From the NCBI GenBank assembly GCA_003427395.1, contig BFEA01000533.1, positions 822,423 through 886,422 on the forward strand: DNA of 64,000 bases, given 5' to 3'. Of the stretch, positions 1-11,883 are shown one piece after another (position 1 is the stretch's first letter; each line of letters begins with the position of its first letter). The position numbers and the translations under genes are program-made. Below the pieces are notes generated by a model. That model was not told the origin of the DNA and did not search any database. It saw nothing but the letters and a program-made list of their open reading frames with translations. Source of the DNA: Chara braunii. Taxonomy: Eukaryota > Streptophyta > Charophyceae > Charales > Characeae.

Positions 1-1155
1 ACTAGCCAAGGTAGGAAGTGGCCGTGCAAGGCAAGCAGCACCGTCGAGTTTGAAGATCTCGACGGTGGAAAATATTAGCACCGCTAGTGCAAGCACTAAT
101 GGGGCTCAAACGGGTGAAACGGGGGTGAAAAACAATGAAAAATAAATTGGGGAAGGGCTGCCCAGCAGTCCGGGGTATTTCGGACAAGCTAGGCATGAGA
201 AAACAAGAGCGCAAGGGGCTCCAAGCAAGAAAATAGGCCGGCCATGAAAAATCAGAGTCAAAGGGGCTCAAAATGAAGGCTAACGGGAACAAAATTAGCC
301 CCGTTGGGGCATCGGCATGCCAACTTGGTAGGTCGGAATATAACAGTCAATAGTTGGCCATGAACCTGACCATGAATGAGGGTCTGAGGGAGAATGAGAC
401 AAAACGGGAGAAATGAATGGAGGAAAAAATGTGCCGGCCCATTGGGACTGCAGGGGTAGGGACTGCCAGGTCCCAATGATGACCTCACCTTTTCTAGATC
501 CAAGTTGGAGTCATATCTCCACAAAATCTGAATTAAAAAAGGCAAAATGAGAGAAAATGCAATAAGGAAAAAATCGGTTTTCTTTTGGATCATGGATCTG
601 AAATCAGATCTCATGGTGGAGAAGAAACAACCGTTTTTTGTGGGTCAGCTCAAAACGGCTAGCTCCGGAATGAGGTGGCAGTCCAAAATGGAAAGAAACA
701 AAAGAAAGGTAAAAACGAAACTGTGCATTTGGCCCAAAAAGAGAGTCAGATACACCAAAAATTAAAAAATTGAGCCTGTGGGCTCAAATTTGATGCAAGG
801 ACCACCATGGGGTAGCTCAGACTAATGGTGGTCTTGGATTTCAGTCTGATCCAAGGCTGAAAATGTGCCGCCACTTGGAAAAATGCTCCAGCCTACCCAA
901 GGAAGACCGAAACTTGAAAAAATCGAGAAAAAGACTCACTAGGCCTTTTTCTCTCAAGTGGGTTATCCCTTCGATCTTGGACTCAAAGGGGAAACATTTT
1001 CCAAGGGTTAGGAGGCTGGAAAAAGGCCCAAGGGCCAGGCCGAGTTGGTACCAACCACTCAGACTGCATGGACCTGGCCAAAAAAAGACACAGGTACCTT
1101 CGTAGAGGCCTAGTGGTGAAATTCGGTCATGGGGGTACCTCGATTCACTGTGGGA
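1..1155 (+). mobile_element. LTR-like repeat, copy A (3' part, cut by window start)
   Basis: The stretch is collinear with about 37720-38975 (copy B) and, for its first part, with the end of the window (copy C). Shared landmarks are the 'interval with ATTAGCACC..TAGTGCAAGC', the CCCAGCAGTCCGG hairpin, the text 'CGGCTAGCTCCGGAATGAGG' and the block GGTACC..AGGCCTAGT near 1100. Copies B and C are interpreted here as LTRs of a giant Gypsy element, so copy A is probably an LTR of a related insertion that starts left of the window. Similarity to B stops near 1155, just before the L1-like remnant. No gene is supported inside it; the open frames here are short and unlike any protein I know. Confidence 0.7.
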
Positions 1156-1400
1156 CACTTGGAGAGGACACGTTTGTTCGCTTTGAGGAACAAAAAGAGG
1201 CAGGCTTGAGATGGTTTTCCCATACAGCTTTGCTAGAATTACAAAGTCTTAAGATCAAAGCAAATGTGGTGTGGTCGGCCTCTAACATTCTTGCATTTCT
1301 CAATATAATTCTTCGTAGAGGAATCCTTCAATCTGCTGAGGATCTTGACAATGGATCCTGGACCCACTTCTAAAATGTAAAGGGAGGAGGTCCTTACATA
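1156..1400. other. unassigned stretch between LTR copy A and L1 remnant
   Basis: An open frame runs through this stretch to 1373 on the plus strand, but its protein is not recognisable to me. It may be an upstream part of the L1 element, or unrelated filler. I see no RNA gene or repeat unit. Confidence 0.3.
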
Positions 1401-1413
1401 GCAGAGGGCTAAG

Positions 1414-2708
1414 ATGGAAGCAATTAATGCATACTATGAAAAAAAATCATCCTGGCAGCGTGCAACCAAAACGACAGATTTGGACCTCAGATCTCTGAAT
1501 GTAAATGGTCTGACCACGACAGACACAGAAAAAAGAAAGGCCATATTGGAACAATTAAAATGTGTGGGTGACAAGTCATGGTCTGACATAGTATGTATAT
1601 AAGAAACTCATCTAACTAATTCTCTTATTCAAACCCAGGTCCACAATACGGTTTGACCGTTTGCTAAGATCAGTGCACCATCTCCAAGAAGCGGGTCAAC
1701 AGGTGTAGCAATTTGGGTACCACCCGGATCGCGAGCACAAATTGTCCAATGGGTATCAGATAAGGAGCAGGGTAGATGGATATCTTCCATCTTCACAATC
1801 GGGTCAGAATCCATCAGATGCTATATGTGTAATGAATGTATATAAGCCAAATGAGGTTGAAGAAAGAATCAGGTTCTTTCAGGACATAAGAACCCATATC
1901 TCGACAAAAATGTCTTTAGTCATGGCAGAAAATTTCAACGCAGCTCTGGATAGATGGCTGGATCGTTGGAAGATCCCCTCTCCATGCCCTCCTTATATAG
2001 AAGAAGATGAGATTATAATACAAACCTTATGCGAAAAAGAACGCCTTATTGACTCATATCGAAGAATCTTCCTGCGTGAAAGATTATTTACATGTTTATG
2101 CAACCAAGGTAACCGCCTTCAATCTAGATCAAGAATAAATTAAATCCTGATGTCTGAAGATCTAGAGAGAACCCTCATAGGGGCAGCGATCTTCGCACAA
2201 AGCCCATGGATTGGGGAAGATCATAAAATGTTGTTCAATACTCATCTCCTTCAAAAAAAATTCGGATCAGGGGAAGGGAGTTTATAAACTAAATACATCT
2301 TCGCTAATATATGACAATTTGAAAAAATACTTAGCAGATGTATACGAATATTGGCACTCGACGGAAGAGAGACAAGACTCCTTTATTTCTTGGTTCAACA
2401 ATGGGTGAATTTTTCTTGCAAAGAAATGCAATGAGTTTTCAAAATTACGAGCAAATAATAAACATTTACAGAAAATACAAATTCAAGAACAAATTCTGAA
2501 TTATGAATCTCAAGACCATGAAACCTCACAAATTATCCACGAACTCAGGAAACAACTTTTGTCATTTGCGCAGTATCGTTGGCAGGGACAACTAATCAGA
2601 GGCAAATTGACGAAATTCATGACAAAAGGGCAGATAGATACTTTCTTTTTTGCCCAATTATGAGTCAAACGCTCTTCTATTGACAATTTGTATGATCACG
2701 AGGCTCAA
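1414..2708 (+). pseudogene. LINE-L1 ORF2 remnant (endonuclease domain plus linker)
   Basis: Plus-strand frames give the pieces of an APE-type endonuclease of non-LTR retrotransposons. LNVNGL near 1492 contains the metal-site Asn. DIVCI-stop-ETHLT at 1588-1617 is the QETHLT motif, with the Gln codon now TAA. NVYKPNEVEERIRFF and a GDFN-like ENFNAALDRWLDR follow at about 1831-1965. From 2330 to 2690 a frame resembles the linker before the reverse transcriptase (RGKLTKFMTKGQIDTFFFAQL, where L1 proteins read RGK..LGE..T+FF). The reading frame changes and stops several times. The reverse transcriptase itself is absent, because similarity ends near 2708 where repeat D1 begins. Loss of the 3' part is unlike normal L1 5' truncation, so a later deletion or insertion is likely. 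Confidence 0.8.
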
Positions 2709-2719
2709 CAGTGTCGACG

Positions 2720-3600
2720 CGAATACCCTTACAAGGGTATCCACCCTGTTTTTTTGCAAGTAACGGAAAATAGGTTTGGTTTGAAATTTGAGTACACTGC
2801 ACGAGTTACGGTGGTGTTTTGTTCACGCTGACTGAATGGTTGACTAAAAGCAAAGTGTGTGTGGACGCGCAATTTTGAAGCATGCGTGATGATTCTTATT
2901 TTGATGCTATAAAGTCGGCGTTTCCGCCGGCAAAAATTTTGGCTTTGATTAAAACTAGGAAAATTTTCCTTTTTATTTGAAGTGACCATGGTCCATGGTA
3001 CATCTGCGTTCATACGGCATGCGTCATCGAAAGTGGTGTTGCCTTGGGCAGTAATTGGGGCGTGCGAGAGAAAATAGGACGCGAGCGGTGACCTCCTCGT
3101 GGTAGATGCGGGAGGTTGACAGTCGTGGACGGAGCCAGGCCCTATGAGTGGCGGGCGCTATGGGTCGGCAGTCGTGAGTTTGGTCCGTAGGCGAAGGAGT
3201 GGCCTTGGGGTATTTTGGTAGGTCCGCATGCCGTGCGGTAAGAATTTATATTGAATTTTGCAGTAGTTCATCTCAGCCTTGGGCACTAGCACTATTGGTA
3301 ACGACATTGAACTTTCGAAGTGGAGGTATAGGGATCGAGGAAGGCGACCGGCGGCGATGGAACATCGGAGCTACTGAAGATGCCGAGGGGCTGAGGGCCT
3401 GGCGGGGCTATCCCCCTTGGTTTTGTTGCCGGCCCGTGGGCCTGGTCAACGAAGCTAAAAGTGGCACTGATAGTCTCCCTTCCCTTAAAGCGCGAGTTCC
3501 AGATGCGTTTGTTTTTATTCTTACTTTTATTTTATTTTTCTCAAGCTACCGGTCTCATTTTCTGGATGCGGTGAGTCGGTGACAACGCTGGTATAAGAGT
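2720..3600 (+). repeat. unknown dispersed repeat, copy D1
   Basis: The stretch matches the reverse complement of 10560-11193 over most of that copy's length. Shared blocks are GTATCC..TTTTTTGCAAG near 2740, TGGTTTGAAATTTGAGTACACTGC near 2777 (one or two changes in the other copy), AATGGTTGAC near 2833, GTGTGTGGACGCGCA near 2858, GTCGGCGTTTCCGCCGGC near 2914, and GGGATCGAGG..GCGGCGATG with GGCGGGGCTATCCCC at 3330-3420. Divergence is considerable, perhaps a quarter to a third by eye. The ORF from 3199 looks like an accident of composition. It could be part of a non-autonomous DNA element or an LTR; no terminal repeats were found. Confidence 0.65.
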
Positions 3601-3611
3601 TGTTTGCGGAG

Positions 3612-3690
3612 ACCAGCGGGCGTAGCTCAATTGATACGCCCATGAACTGTTGAAACCGCGGGCTGAGGAGTTCAACGAACATGCGAGCCT
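3612..3690 (+). repeat. tRNA-derived SINE head, copy 1
   Basis: The sequence reads like the 5' half of a tRNA with internal Pol III promoter boxes. TAGCTCAATTGA fits box A (TRGCNNARYNGG) at 11 of 12 positions. GTTCAACGA, about 50 bases on, fits box B (GWTCRANNC) except for the last base. The middle, CGCCCATGAACTGTTGAAAC, is shared with 11884-11945. Two copies with the same anticodon-arm region point to a SINE family rather than a functional tRNA. No acceptor stem can be formed here. Confidence 0.5.
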
Positions 3691-4485
3691 GTTGGGTTAG
3701 CCCACGAGGCGGAAAAAAACTGAGTGGCGGGGACCCTCTGCGGGTGCACCATCCGCCAACCATGGTCTGTTGTGTGAAGTTTGGGTGTGAGCGTTGTCTT
3801 CCGGCACCGCGCGTGGCAGCGCGGGACCCTCTCGGCCGCGTCACACAGGAGTTGGACCAACCTCGTCGCGAACACACAAATGGAGCTTCCTTAGGCCGCT
3901 CCGGCCGAGTGCGCCAGCCATACCTCTCGTGAGCCCCTACGACATGATAGGGCCTAGCGAGGCACAACTTACCTCCACCTTACGGGAGCTGTCACCTCCC
4001 TCCGGTGGGCGTATCCCCGCCTAGCTACCAGTCCACAGTACGAAAGTTAATCAGTTGCAATTGCAGAGGTGGACCAGCCGAGGGTGTTTCTCGTTCGCTG
4101 TAGCATAGGGGGTACACGCGGTAATACACCTATCGGACCCGCACGCAAACCGACATCTTGGGGGGCTGAAGCCCCAAGCATGGCTCAACGTCGGTGAACT
4201 AGGACGCATCCCACACACCACGCGCACACCACTTTACGAATACAAAAAAAATAAAACACACACACACACCTGAAACAACTCAACATAAACAACGCGACAA
4301 CGCTCCTAGCCCCTTGGTAGCCATCCCATAACTTCCCGACACGGAAATCGGATTGGCGTCGCGCGCGAGACTCTGTATAAAACCGCGCGGATGCAGGGCT
4401 AACTTATATCGACTCGCAACGCAAACGTACGCAAGCAGTCGCAAGGATGACGTACCATGTAGTACCCATACTCATGCGGTCCTCG
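3691..4485. other. intergenic stretch without a supported gene
   Basis: GC-rich sequence with several overlapping open frames and no recognisable product. It contains one hairpin (4150-4195: outer arms CCGAC/GTCGG, inner arms CTTGGGG/CCCCAAG) and a short CA run near 4255-4272. Confidence 0.5.
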
Positions 4486-4560
4486 TTAATCTCGAGAGTC
4501 GCATTCGACACTCAAGTGTCGGCTGACACTCGCCTCGAGGGTTAATTTCTCGACTCTTGA
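4486..4560 (+). repeat. dispersed repeat E, copy 1
   Basis: About 50 bases here (around CATTCGACACTCAAGTGTC and GGCTGACAC) match the reverse complement of 23310-23370 with only a few differences, including the framing TCGAG..GAGGG. The sequence before it (ATGCGGTCCTCGTTAAT) also has a counterpart at 23457. Its class is unknown. Confidence 0.55.
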
Positions 4561-4834
4561 CAACCGCCAAGCGCGGTTGAAGACCACACACCCTCTTCTG
4601 CACTCTATGCAGAGTGGGGCAAATAGGCTCTGCACGGGGGCAGATTCTTTCCTTGCAGAGTCTAGGGCTTGGGATGTCCTGGACAAGGACCTTGAATCCT
4701 GGCTCAGGACCAACGTCCGACCATGAAAATCTCTAAGAAGCAAAGGATAAAAGGGGATCCCCCTTTTCTCTCAAAATCATAACCTGGTTAACCCTTGCGC
4801 ACGATCTCAGTAAGCTGCGCACATAGCCAAGGCA

Positions 4835-4835
4835 C

Positions 4836-4866
<31 letters not shown>
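4835..4866. repeat. (TA)n microsatellite
   Basis: Uninterrupted alternating TA over about 30 bases. Confidence 0.9.
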
Positions 4867-5530
4867 AGGCTTATTTATATAGGACGATCACTTCTCACAG
4901 TCACAGTGGGACTCCTCTCAACCATATATGCATGTAATCCCAGGCAGCCACATCCAGAAGTCGAACCACAACCATACCTGCAATCACATCAAAGGTTCAA
5001 CAAAAGGTCCACCCACTACACGGGGTCAACTTCAACCATTCCTTGCACTCATACGCTCGCTTTAGCCATACAAGCCTCACTCGTGCAACTCTTAAACAAA
5101 TACTATGTACTTTTGTTGGATGGCCATTCAATAAAGTCCGGGTGAAAACACAACAAAACAGTTCAATCACAAGACTGAAGTCTTTAGGTTGGGCGGCAGG
5201 AGTGAATTGGAGTTAAAAAAAAACGACGAATCGACAACCGACTTGTTATCAGTGATAACAGAAAATGACCCTCGTAGGATCAAGCTGAAACTAGTCCAAG
5301 TCCTGAATCGAATATCCAAGAAAGACCTGTACCATAAGACAGGTCAATGCCCAAACTAAACCATCAGCATATGGGGGATGAACCTTCATAGCACATTCTC
5401 ACTCTAAGTTATCTGCCAACTAAGACTAAGTCTATCTCTAAGTCAGTGCCCAGAGCAAAGGTAGACTAATGGCAGAATCTCCCCTATTCAGGGTGGATCG
5501 TCAAAACTGCCACGTTTCAAAATATAATCT
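4867..5530. other. intergenic stretch without a supported gene
   Basis: AT-richer sequence. An open frame at 4795-5145 is repetitive and unrecognised. Nothing else is seen before the CGGCAG repeats. Confidence 0.45.
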
Positions 5531-5870
5531 ATCTCCTCTAAATCAAGAAAATTTCGGCAGCGCTTCCCATAGGAAAAATCTCTTTCCAGAATTTATATCA
5601 GCTCGAATATGAAACCAGAAATAGTCCTTGACTTTCCAAAGTCCAATTTTGCCTAACTCCCTGATTTAGCAAAAATTTGGGCAGCACTCCCTTTAGAAAG
5701 GGAAACTTTTAAGATTTTTACTAGGTCATATATAAACTTTAGACAAGTTGAACTTTGACAAGTCAAAGTTTGACTAACTCTTTGGATTTGCAGAAATTTC
5801 GGCAGCTCGTCCCGTAGAGAAAGTAGCTTACCAAAATTTATACAAAACCAAGTATAATAAAAGATCCCAG
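5530..5870 (-). repeat. CGGCAG-motif repeats (left copy)
   Basis: Three diverged units near 5550, 5670 and 5790 share a core of the form AAATTTCGGCAGC..TTCCC..TAG, spaced about 120 bases. The reverse complement (GGGAAGCGCTGCCGAAATTT) recurs at 17440-17660, so this is the left member of a pair of opposed modules. Confidence 0.7.
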
Positions 5871-6135
5871 AAAATGCGAAAATCGATCTAGGTAAAAAAA
5901 CTTAGCTTAGAAAATGCAGAAATCGAACTAACTCCTATCGCTCTAGCACGTGGCGAGCCTCTAGAACAACTACCTGTCAAAATGAAACTCAGACCAAGTA
6001 GTCATCTCACTCATCCACATGAAGGCCAAACCACGAAGGTAAGTACTCTCGCCATCCCAAGGTATACCTGAACAGGCAATAGTTCATGGTCTCTCAATGC
6101 TTTATCCCTTTATACCCAGCTTGCATAAGGCGTAA

Positions 6136-7035
6136 AGTCAGACCATCAAATCTTATGGAACATGTCTGACTCAGCCATTGAGTACACACGAACAGGTTGC
6201 ACGACTACTTTTCTCTTCCTTTGGGCGTATGACTAAGCCATTCATCTTAGAAACAATGCTTAGTCGCCCTGAACTGTGTAATATCCAAGTTTTATATACC
6301 TCTCTGAACTTAGTGTTCGAAAACTGAGCGTAGGGCTGAGCCATTCAACAACTCAGTTGCCCAAAGTTACCTTCAGCTATATTCTTAGTTGTACTTTCTT
6401 CAACTTATGATAAGCTATAGTCAGGCCATCCAATCTTATGGAACCCGTGCCTGACTAGCCTGTTAATAGATAAAAATAGTATAAGGTATAGCCAAATTAT
6501 AACCTTTTGGGTTCCAGCATGTGCAAGGCATTGGGCCAGACCATCCAATCTTATGGAACATGTCTGGTTCTTTGCCAGGTTCATTTCTCTCTGAACCATC
6601 TGTGTGTGGCATGAGTCCAAAGCCATCCAATCTTATGGAACATGCTTTGTCCTCAGCAGAAATTACTCGCTCAGAATAAATAAACAAAAGAGTTGAGCCA
6701 TTCATCTTAGAAACAATGCTCAACCCCTTTTTCTTAGTACCAAACAAAAGACAGAGTACTCTTAGTTAAACTCAGAGACTGTTCAGAAACCACCCAAAAA
6801 TAAACGGCGACCAGACCATTCATCTTAGAAACAGTGTCTCGTCCTCAAAACTCAGGCAATCAATACCCCTCAAAGCAAGTAGCCAGACCATTCATCTTAG
6901 AAGCAATGTCTGGCACAACTAAATAAACACAGCGACCAAGCCATTCGTCTTAGAAACAATGCTTGGCCCTTCAGAACACAGAACAAAACACAGCAGTCAC
7001 GCCATTCATCTTAGAAACAAGGCCTGACCCTATAA
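6136..7035 (-). repeat. hairpin repeat array 1 (11 units)
   Basis: Eleven units share either the loop CCATTCATCTTAGAAACAATG or CCATCCAATCTTATGGAACATG. Each is flanked by short complementary arms. Examples are 6136-6171 (AGTCAGAC/GTCTGACT), 6231-6265 (GACTAAGC/GCTTAGTC), 6418-6457 (TAGTCAGGC/GCCTGACTA), near 6690 (GTTGAGC/GCTCAAC), near 6880 (GCCAGAC/GTCTGGC) and near 6931 (CCAAGC/GCTTGG). The arms differ between units yet still pair in about nine of eleven. The reverse complement of a unit resembles the units of 15880-17070 (CTAAG core, GTCTG arm). Confidence 0.85.
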
Positions 7036-7199
7036 GACCCGTTCAGACACAAGCAAACTCCCTTCATCCCAACCTTCCCCCAAGTGCAATTCCCCGTTTT
7101 GTTCACAATCTGCCTTCATGCAATCAACAAAACTGAAACTGAGATTGCACCAACATTCTTTTATTTAATCTGTTTCACGTCCTGAAAGTCAAACTGAAA

Positions 7200-7450
7200 G
7201 TCAAAGTAGGGGCACACTCAATACACTCAGCCAAGCATAGCAAGATGTACAAATAGGGGTTATACTAGGGTATATAGAAGGGGAGCAATGATTACCTTTC
7301 AGTTCCCTGCCTCCATAACTCCTCCTGAGTTTCGGCAGAGCTCCCGGTGGGGTAAGCTCCCACGTAGGCCTTGCCGCGGTCCTACGGGTTGCAATCCTGC
7401 CTGCCACCTTCCTCTCAGAACCACACTAGACTTAGAATAAGGAGGGCAGA
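7200..7450 (-). repeat. inner block of the left inverted module
   Basis: The block is collinear with the reverse complement of 15430-15570. CGGTCCTACGGGTTGCAATC followed by CTGCCTGCCACCTTCCTC matches GAGGAAGGCGGTAGGCGGGA with TTGTAACCCGTAGGACCG. GTTCCCTGCCTCCA and GGCAGAGCTCCC are also shared. It lies inward of array 1, just as its partner lies inward of array 2. Confidence 0.75.
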
Positions 7451-10400
7451 TTGAGGGGTTTCAGACGCTCGAGATACAAGAGGGAGACTGACTCAACTCC
7501 CAGGAGAGGGCCTTGTTATCTTGCTGCGCCTGAGGGCTTCGCAATGGCAGCCAACTGACAGTTTGAAACAGCGAGGTCAAATTGCTGAAGTAACCCTTCC
7601 TGACGATCGGCTAGTTCGCAGCACTAACTCCTCCTGACGATCGGCTAGTTCGCTGCACTAACTCCTCATTTGTCCAGTCTGACCATCCCTTCAAGCCTCA
7701 ACACCTCTCCTCAGCCCAATCGTCGCTACACAGCAACCTGAAGTAACCCGTATTGGCCAACAGTCAGCTCAGTGGCAGTTAGCCACAACCTTCAGCAGCC
7801 AACAACGACCAGCAGCGGCCCTCAGCAATAACAACAGTCACCAGCAATCCGCAGTAAACACAGCAACCGCCTATGTCAGCGACGCGCAGGGGTCTCAACA
7901 ATCGCGGCATGCTTCGCAAGGCATCACGTTGGAAGCCGCGGGCCAACGGTGTCTAATCACCTGACACCAAAGTTAGCCCTCCTCGCCAGTCGAGAACGGC
8001 CCTACACCGCTTCCCTCCATCGCGTGGGCAGCGTACTGCCAATCAAGTCGGCTTGGCGGCTTCCTTCTTCTATGATATAGCCAAATGGTAATGCGGTCCT
8101 GTCGACTATACAGCAGGCGGGTCGCCTGCAGCTGCTTACTGTGTAGCCCTCACTTAGGCTGCAATTCGTACTCCCTCCCGGCTGGATTCAGGCCCCCCCT
8201 CTCCCAGCTGGGTGAGCTGCCTGTTGGCCTGCAGTCTTGACTGTTACATATGCAGTACACACAACAGGTATGGCTGGTGATGGGCGACACGACGAAGAAA
8301 CAACGGAGCGCAAGTCGGCCCCCATAGTACGGCCCCGCCATACAACAAGTGCATCTTTCTGCAACGAACTGTATGCCGAACATGCGGAGTACAGACAGCG
8401 GGGCGATGGCAGAGCTCGGTCGAGGATGCTCGTGCAACTAACACGGAGCAAAACAACACATTTTTTGTCAACTCATTTCACGATTGAACCCGCAGGCTGC
8501 CGGCCCCTACCACCCGTCGAACCAAGGAGTCCCTCCTGCAAGCATCAGTCATCTCCTATAGGCAACACAGTCGTCTGAACCCACGGGGTCCCCATCTTAA
8601 TGTGCCTGGCCTGTGATAGCGGTCAGGTTCGCTTGTCATGATCATTCATCTCGTCATCGATCCTCCCCAGGTACGTGCACCGCCGGTATGGTGGGTCCTC
8701 TCCCTCTCTCCCTATGTCATCCTTCCTTATCCTAGTTCACCCCACCTTCCCTCTCTTACCGGTAGGGTGAGCAAGCCGCAATGAATCTTCCGCAAAAATC
8801 CAGGAGGGTGCATCGTCCCCTGCCCGTTTCGTTTCCCGTTGTCTGCGCAGCATGCAGCTCTTGCCTCCCACCGCGCCATTTCAAGAGATTCTCGGTGAAA
8901 TCCAACCCCGCCATCAAGCTCGCAGTACCCCAGAATCTCGATTTCGCCTTCCCGCTTGCCCGATTCCGTCAGGGAACGGGTGAATAGCTCCTTTCCCTAT
9001 TGCTCCTTCCCGTCTTTTTTGTCTGCGCGCAGCCCTGACCCCACCTACCATCTAATTCCTCACCCCGCTACAAAATCTGACTTCGCCATCACATTCGCCC
9101 TCCCCAAACTTCCTAGTTTCGCACCCCACCTCGCTCAAATCCATCCAGGATCGAGCGAGGATCAGACTTTTCACTCCCACCTTTTTCCCCCTCCGCCATA
9201 TCCCGGCACACCATTTTCGCTACTAACTCTCGTTTTACTAACCCTTTCCCAAATCTAGCCTTCCTAACAGATTCGCCTTACCTTGAAATGCCAAAATGGC
9301 ATTTTCCCTCACCCGATTCCGTTAGGAATCGGATGAGATACGTGTCTCTTCGTTCCTTCCCCCTATGGCTCCGCCATCTCTAGTTTCGAAAGCACCTGGC
9401 CCCCAAAATGGGCCGGGTTCACTTGCCTCTTTGCACCTTCACTCCCTGGCGCCCCGCTCCCCCATCTCTCTCGTTGCTCGGCGATCGGCTCTCCCTTTCA
9501 CCAACCTGGCGACTATTACTTGCTCCCCCATGCCCGATCCCCCTCTCACTGCGCATGTACCTGGCGCATCTTCATACCCAGGTTCATTCCCTCTCCCTGC
9601 GTTTGCTGGCCGCTCTGGCAGCACCGCCCCACCTTGCGTTGTGCTACCCCGCTGCCCCCGCTATGCCGCCTCACTACGCTGCCCCGCTGCCTTCCGGGAC
9701 TCCGTTGGGCCACATGCCCCATCCTCCGAATGCACCCGGTGCAGATCCCCGCCCGGTTCATCCCACCTTCACCGCTGTCTGTCCCCCCTCTGCCTCTCTC
9801 GTTGCACCATGCCACACTGCCCATCCGGCCCCGCTGTCTGCTGCTCCGCTCCACTGTCCGCCTCCCTGCCTACTTCGGCCTTCGGGCATACTGCAGACCT
9901 CCTTACACAGGGCGCTGAGGCAGCGCTTCCGCATGGCTTCCGCAAAAGTGAGTGAGTAGCCGGGTGCTGCCCCTCAATTTATACTTTTGGAGCTCGCTGG
10001 CCCGCCCGGCACGGCTTAGCGGGTCCCGAAGGACCTGCCCGCATATCAACTACTCCCAGCAACGGCGGGTGGTAGACCATGCGCCCGCGGCAAGGCTGGC
10101 GAACGAATTAAGTATCTGTGTAGCAGCGGCCCGTGTCCCGAGGACCCGGCCGCACCCCGCACAGGCACAGCCCACCGGTTGTTGGGCCCCTATCAGACGG
10201 TCCATACACGGGTAGCGGTCCCGAGGCGGTGGGCCTGCTGCAAGCCTGTAGCATGGTCCCAGGTAATGCGAGTCCCACTGCAGGCCTCGACGGCAGTAGC
10301 AAATATTCAAAGGAGAACTTCAAAGGCCGAGGTGAGAGCGGGTTTCCATGGAGCGAACGCTGCAACCTGTAGCTGCAGGCCTCCCAGAGGTGCGGGGATT

Positions 10401-10559
10401 AATAAATCAACAAAAAGGGAGGTGCGTACTCGAGGTTTTTGACCGTCACAACGACCACCCCCTCCAGCACTACGTCCAAACCAAATGGGCGCCGGACATG
10501 TATATAAAAAGGGAGAAATATTAATAATACGACGTAAGAATTGATTTACTTGGAGAAAA
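7451..10559. other. intergenic stretch without a supported gene
   Basis: There is a tandem duplication of GACGATCGGCTAGTTCGC at 7603 and 7635. CAG-rich sequence lies at 7740-7870. C-rich and CT-rich sequence at 8900-9960 leaves several frames open at once. A GAATCTTCCGCAAAAATCC segment at 8783 resembles, reversed, the hairpin units of 12.9-14.6 kb. CACCCGATTCC/GGAATCGGATG near 9310 is another hairpin. No open frame here looks like a protein family. Confidence 0.5.
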
Positions 10560-11193
10560 TGCCACCACCGGTCGGACACCGCCGACGACAAAACGAACGG
10601 GGATAGCCCCGTCGGGCCCCTCGCGCCACCCTGACGCTACGGCGTCATCGCCGCTTGACCTCGATCCCTGAATCTCTTGATGAAAGGCCGACGCCGTAAC
10701 GAAATAGCGCTAGGCCCAGCTCCGGGCCTATCACTGACGGACGCTTAAATAACCAGACACTACGAGACGCGCCGAACTACGGAAGCGCCTTCAACCCCGC
10801 GCATCGGCGTACCAACCGAACTGCAGACCGCCAACCCCTGCGCCCACCGCGGGCTATACTGAATCATGCCGCCGTCGACGTCGTCCTCCGTACGTACGCA
10901 TAGGTCACAGGTAGATGCCTCAACCAACAGGACGTTATCTTTTTAATCCCTATTTTAATCATAAAAATACAACCCTGGCCGGCAATTACGCCGACCCTTC
11001 AGCCATCAACAAATAAAAAGATCACCCGCGCCTCAAAAATCTGCGCGCCCACACACTCTGTATTCTGGTCAACCATTTAGTCAATGTAAATCACAGACGC
11101 GGCCGCGCCTAGCGCAGTGTGCTTAAACTTTAAACCAAACTAATTTCTGTCGCTTGCAAAAACCAAGGCGGATACCACTATAAGGCTATTCAC
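10560..11193 (-). repeat. unknown dispersed repeat, copy D2
   Basis: This is the reverse-oriented partner of 2720-3600. Shared blocks on the minus strand include TTTTTGCAAG, AATGGTTGAC, GTGTGTGGGCGCGCA, GGGATCGAGG, GCGGCGATGACG and GGGGCTATCCCC. The region from 10690 to 10940 aligns less well. Confidence 0.65.
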
Positions 11194-11755
11194 ACCGACA
11201 GTGTGCCCGGTTGGGACCCGCAGATGGTGAACCGTGCCTAGGCATATCAGGACGGGAGACTGGGGCAGTGGCCGCTGCAGCAACACTGACTGTGCGCAGC
11301 CGTTCACATGGAACCCTTTGCCACATCGGTCTTCAAAGTTCCTATCTGAGTTTTGCTACTACCACCAAGATATGCAGCGGGACCTGCTTCACCTAGGATC
11401 ATGCTGCAAGGGTTGCGGGCCCCGCACCCTTCTACTCTTCATGACAGCCGAACATAGGCCGCACACCCGGCATCGTGGGACCAGCAAAGTACCAATCCGC
11501 CATTGCTGCAGGCACGTAGGGCCCTGTCCCATCTGAAAAGGGTACAGCAGTATGACCCGAACCATGCCCGAGACCTCAAATTGGCCCGTTCCAAATCTGC
11601 ATATTTTTGCAGATTTGGGGTTGCAGTGTGACCATGCCCGATGGGACTCAAAGGAAGGAGAAAACTGTGTTTGGGCACAACGGGGAAGGGCGGTGGCTGC
11701 AGCAGCACTGACTCTGTTCAGCTGCCCATTTAGAATTTTAGAACCCCTCTCCCTT
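11194..11755. other. intergenic stretch without a supported gene
   Basis: Short overlapping open frames only. Two imperfectly repeated segments occur around GTGACCATGCCCGATGGGACTC (11629) and CCGAACCATGCCCGAGACCTC (11557). Confidence 0.4.
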
Positions 11756-11759
11756 TCTG

Positions 11760-11762
11760 TTA

Positions 11763-11814
<52 letters not shown>

Positions 11815-11815
11815 T
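11760..11815. repeat. (TTA)n microsatellite
   Basis: About 18 uninterrupted TTA/ATT triplets. Confidence 0.9.
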
Positions 11816-11883
11816 TGCCCTTTGGTTCCAGTTGGGACACGGCCCAGGCACTGGTTCTGGGACTGGCAAAAGTACCCAAAAGC

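Noticed and set aside
1068-1373. 101-codon frame near the L1 remnant as a possible L1 ORF1
   Set aside because: It begins inside LTR copy A, and I cannot recognise any ORF1 feature such as a coiled coil, RRM or zinc knuckle.
9365-9960. Long proline/serine-rich open frames on both strands
   Set aside because: Three overlapping frames are open at once in C-rich DNA, with no domain and no codon bias. This is a composition effect.
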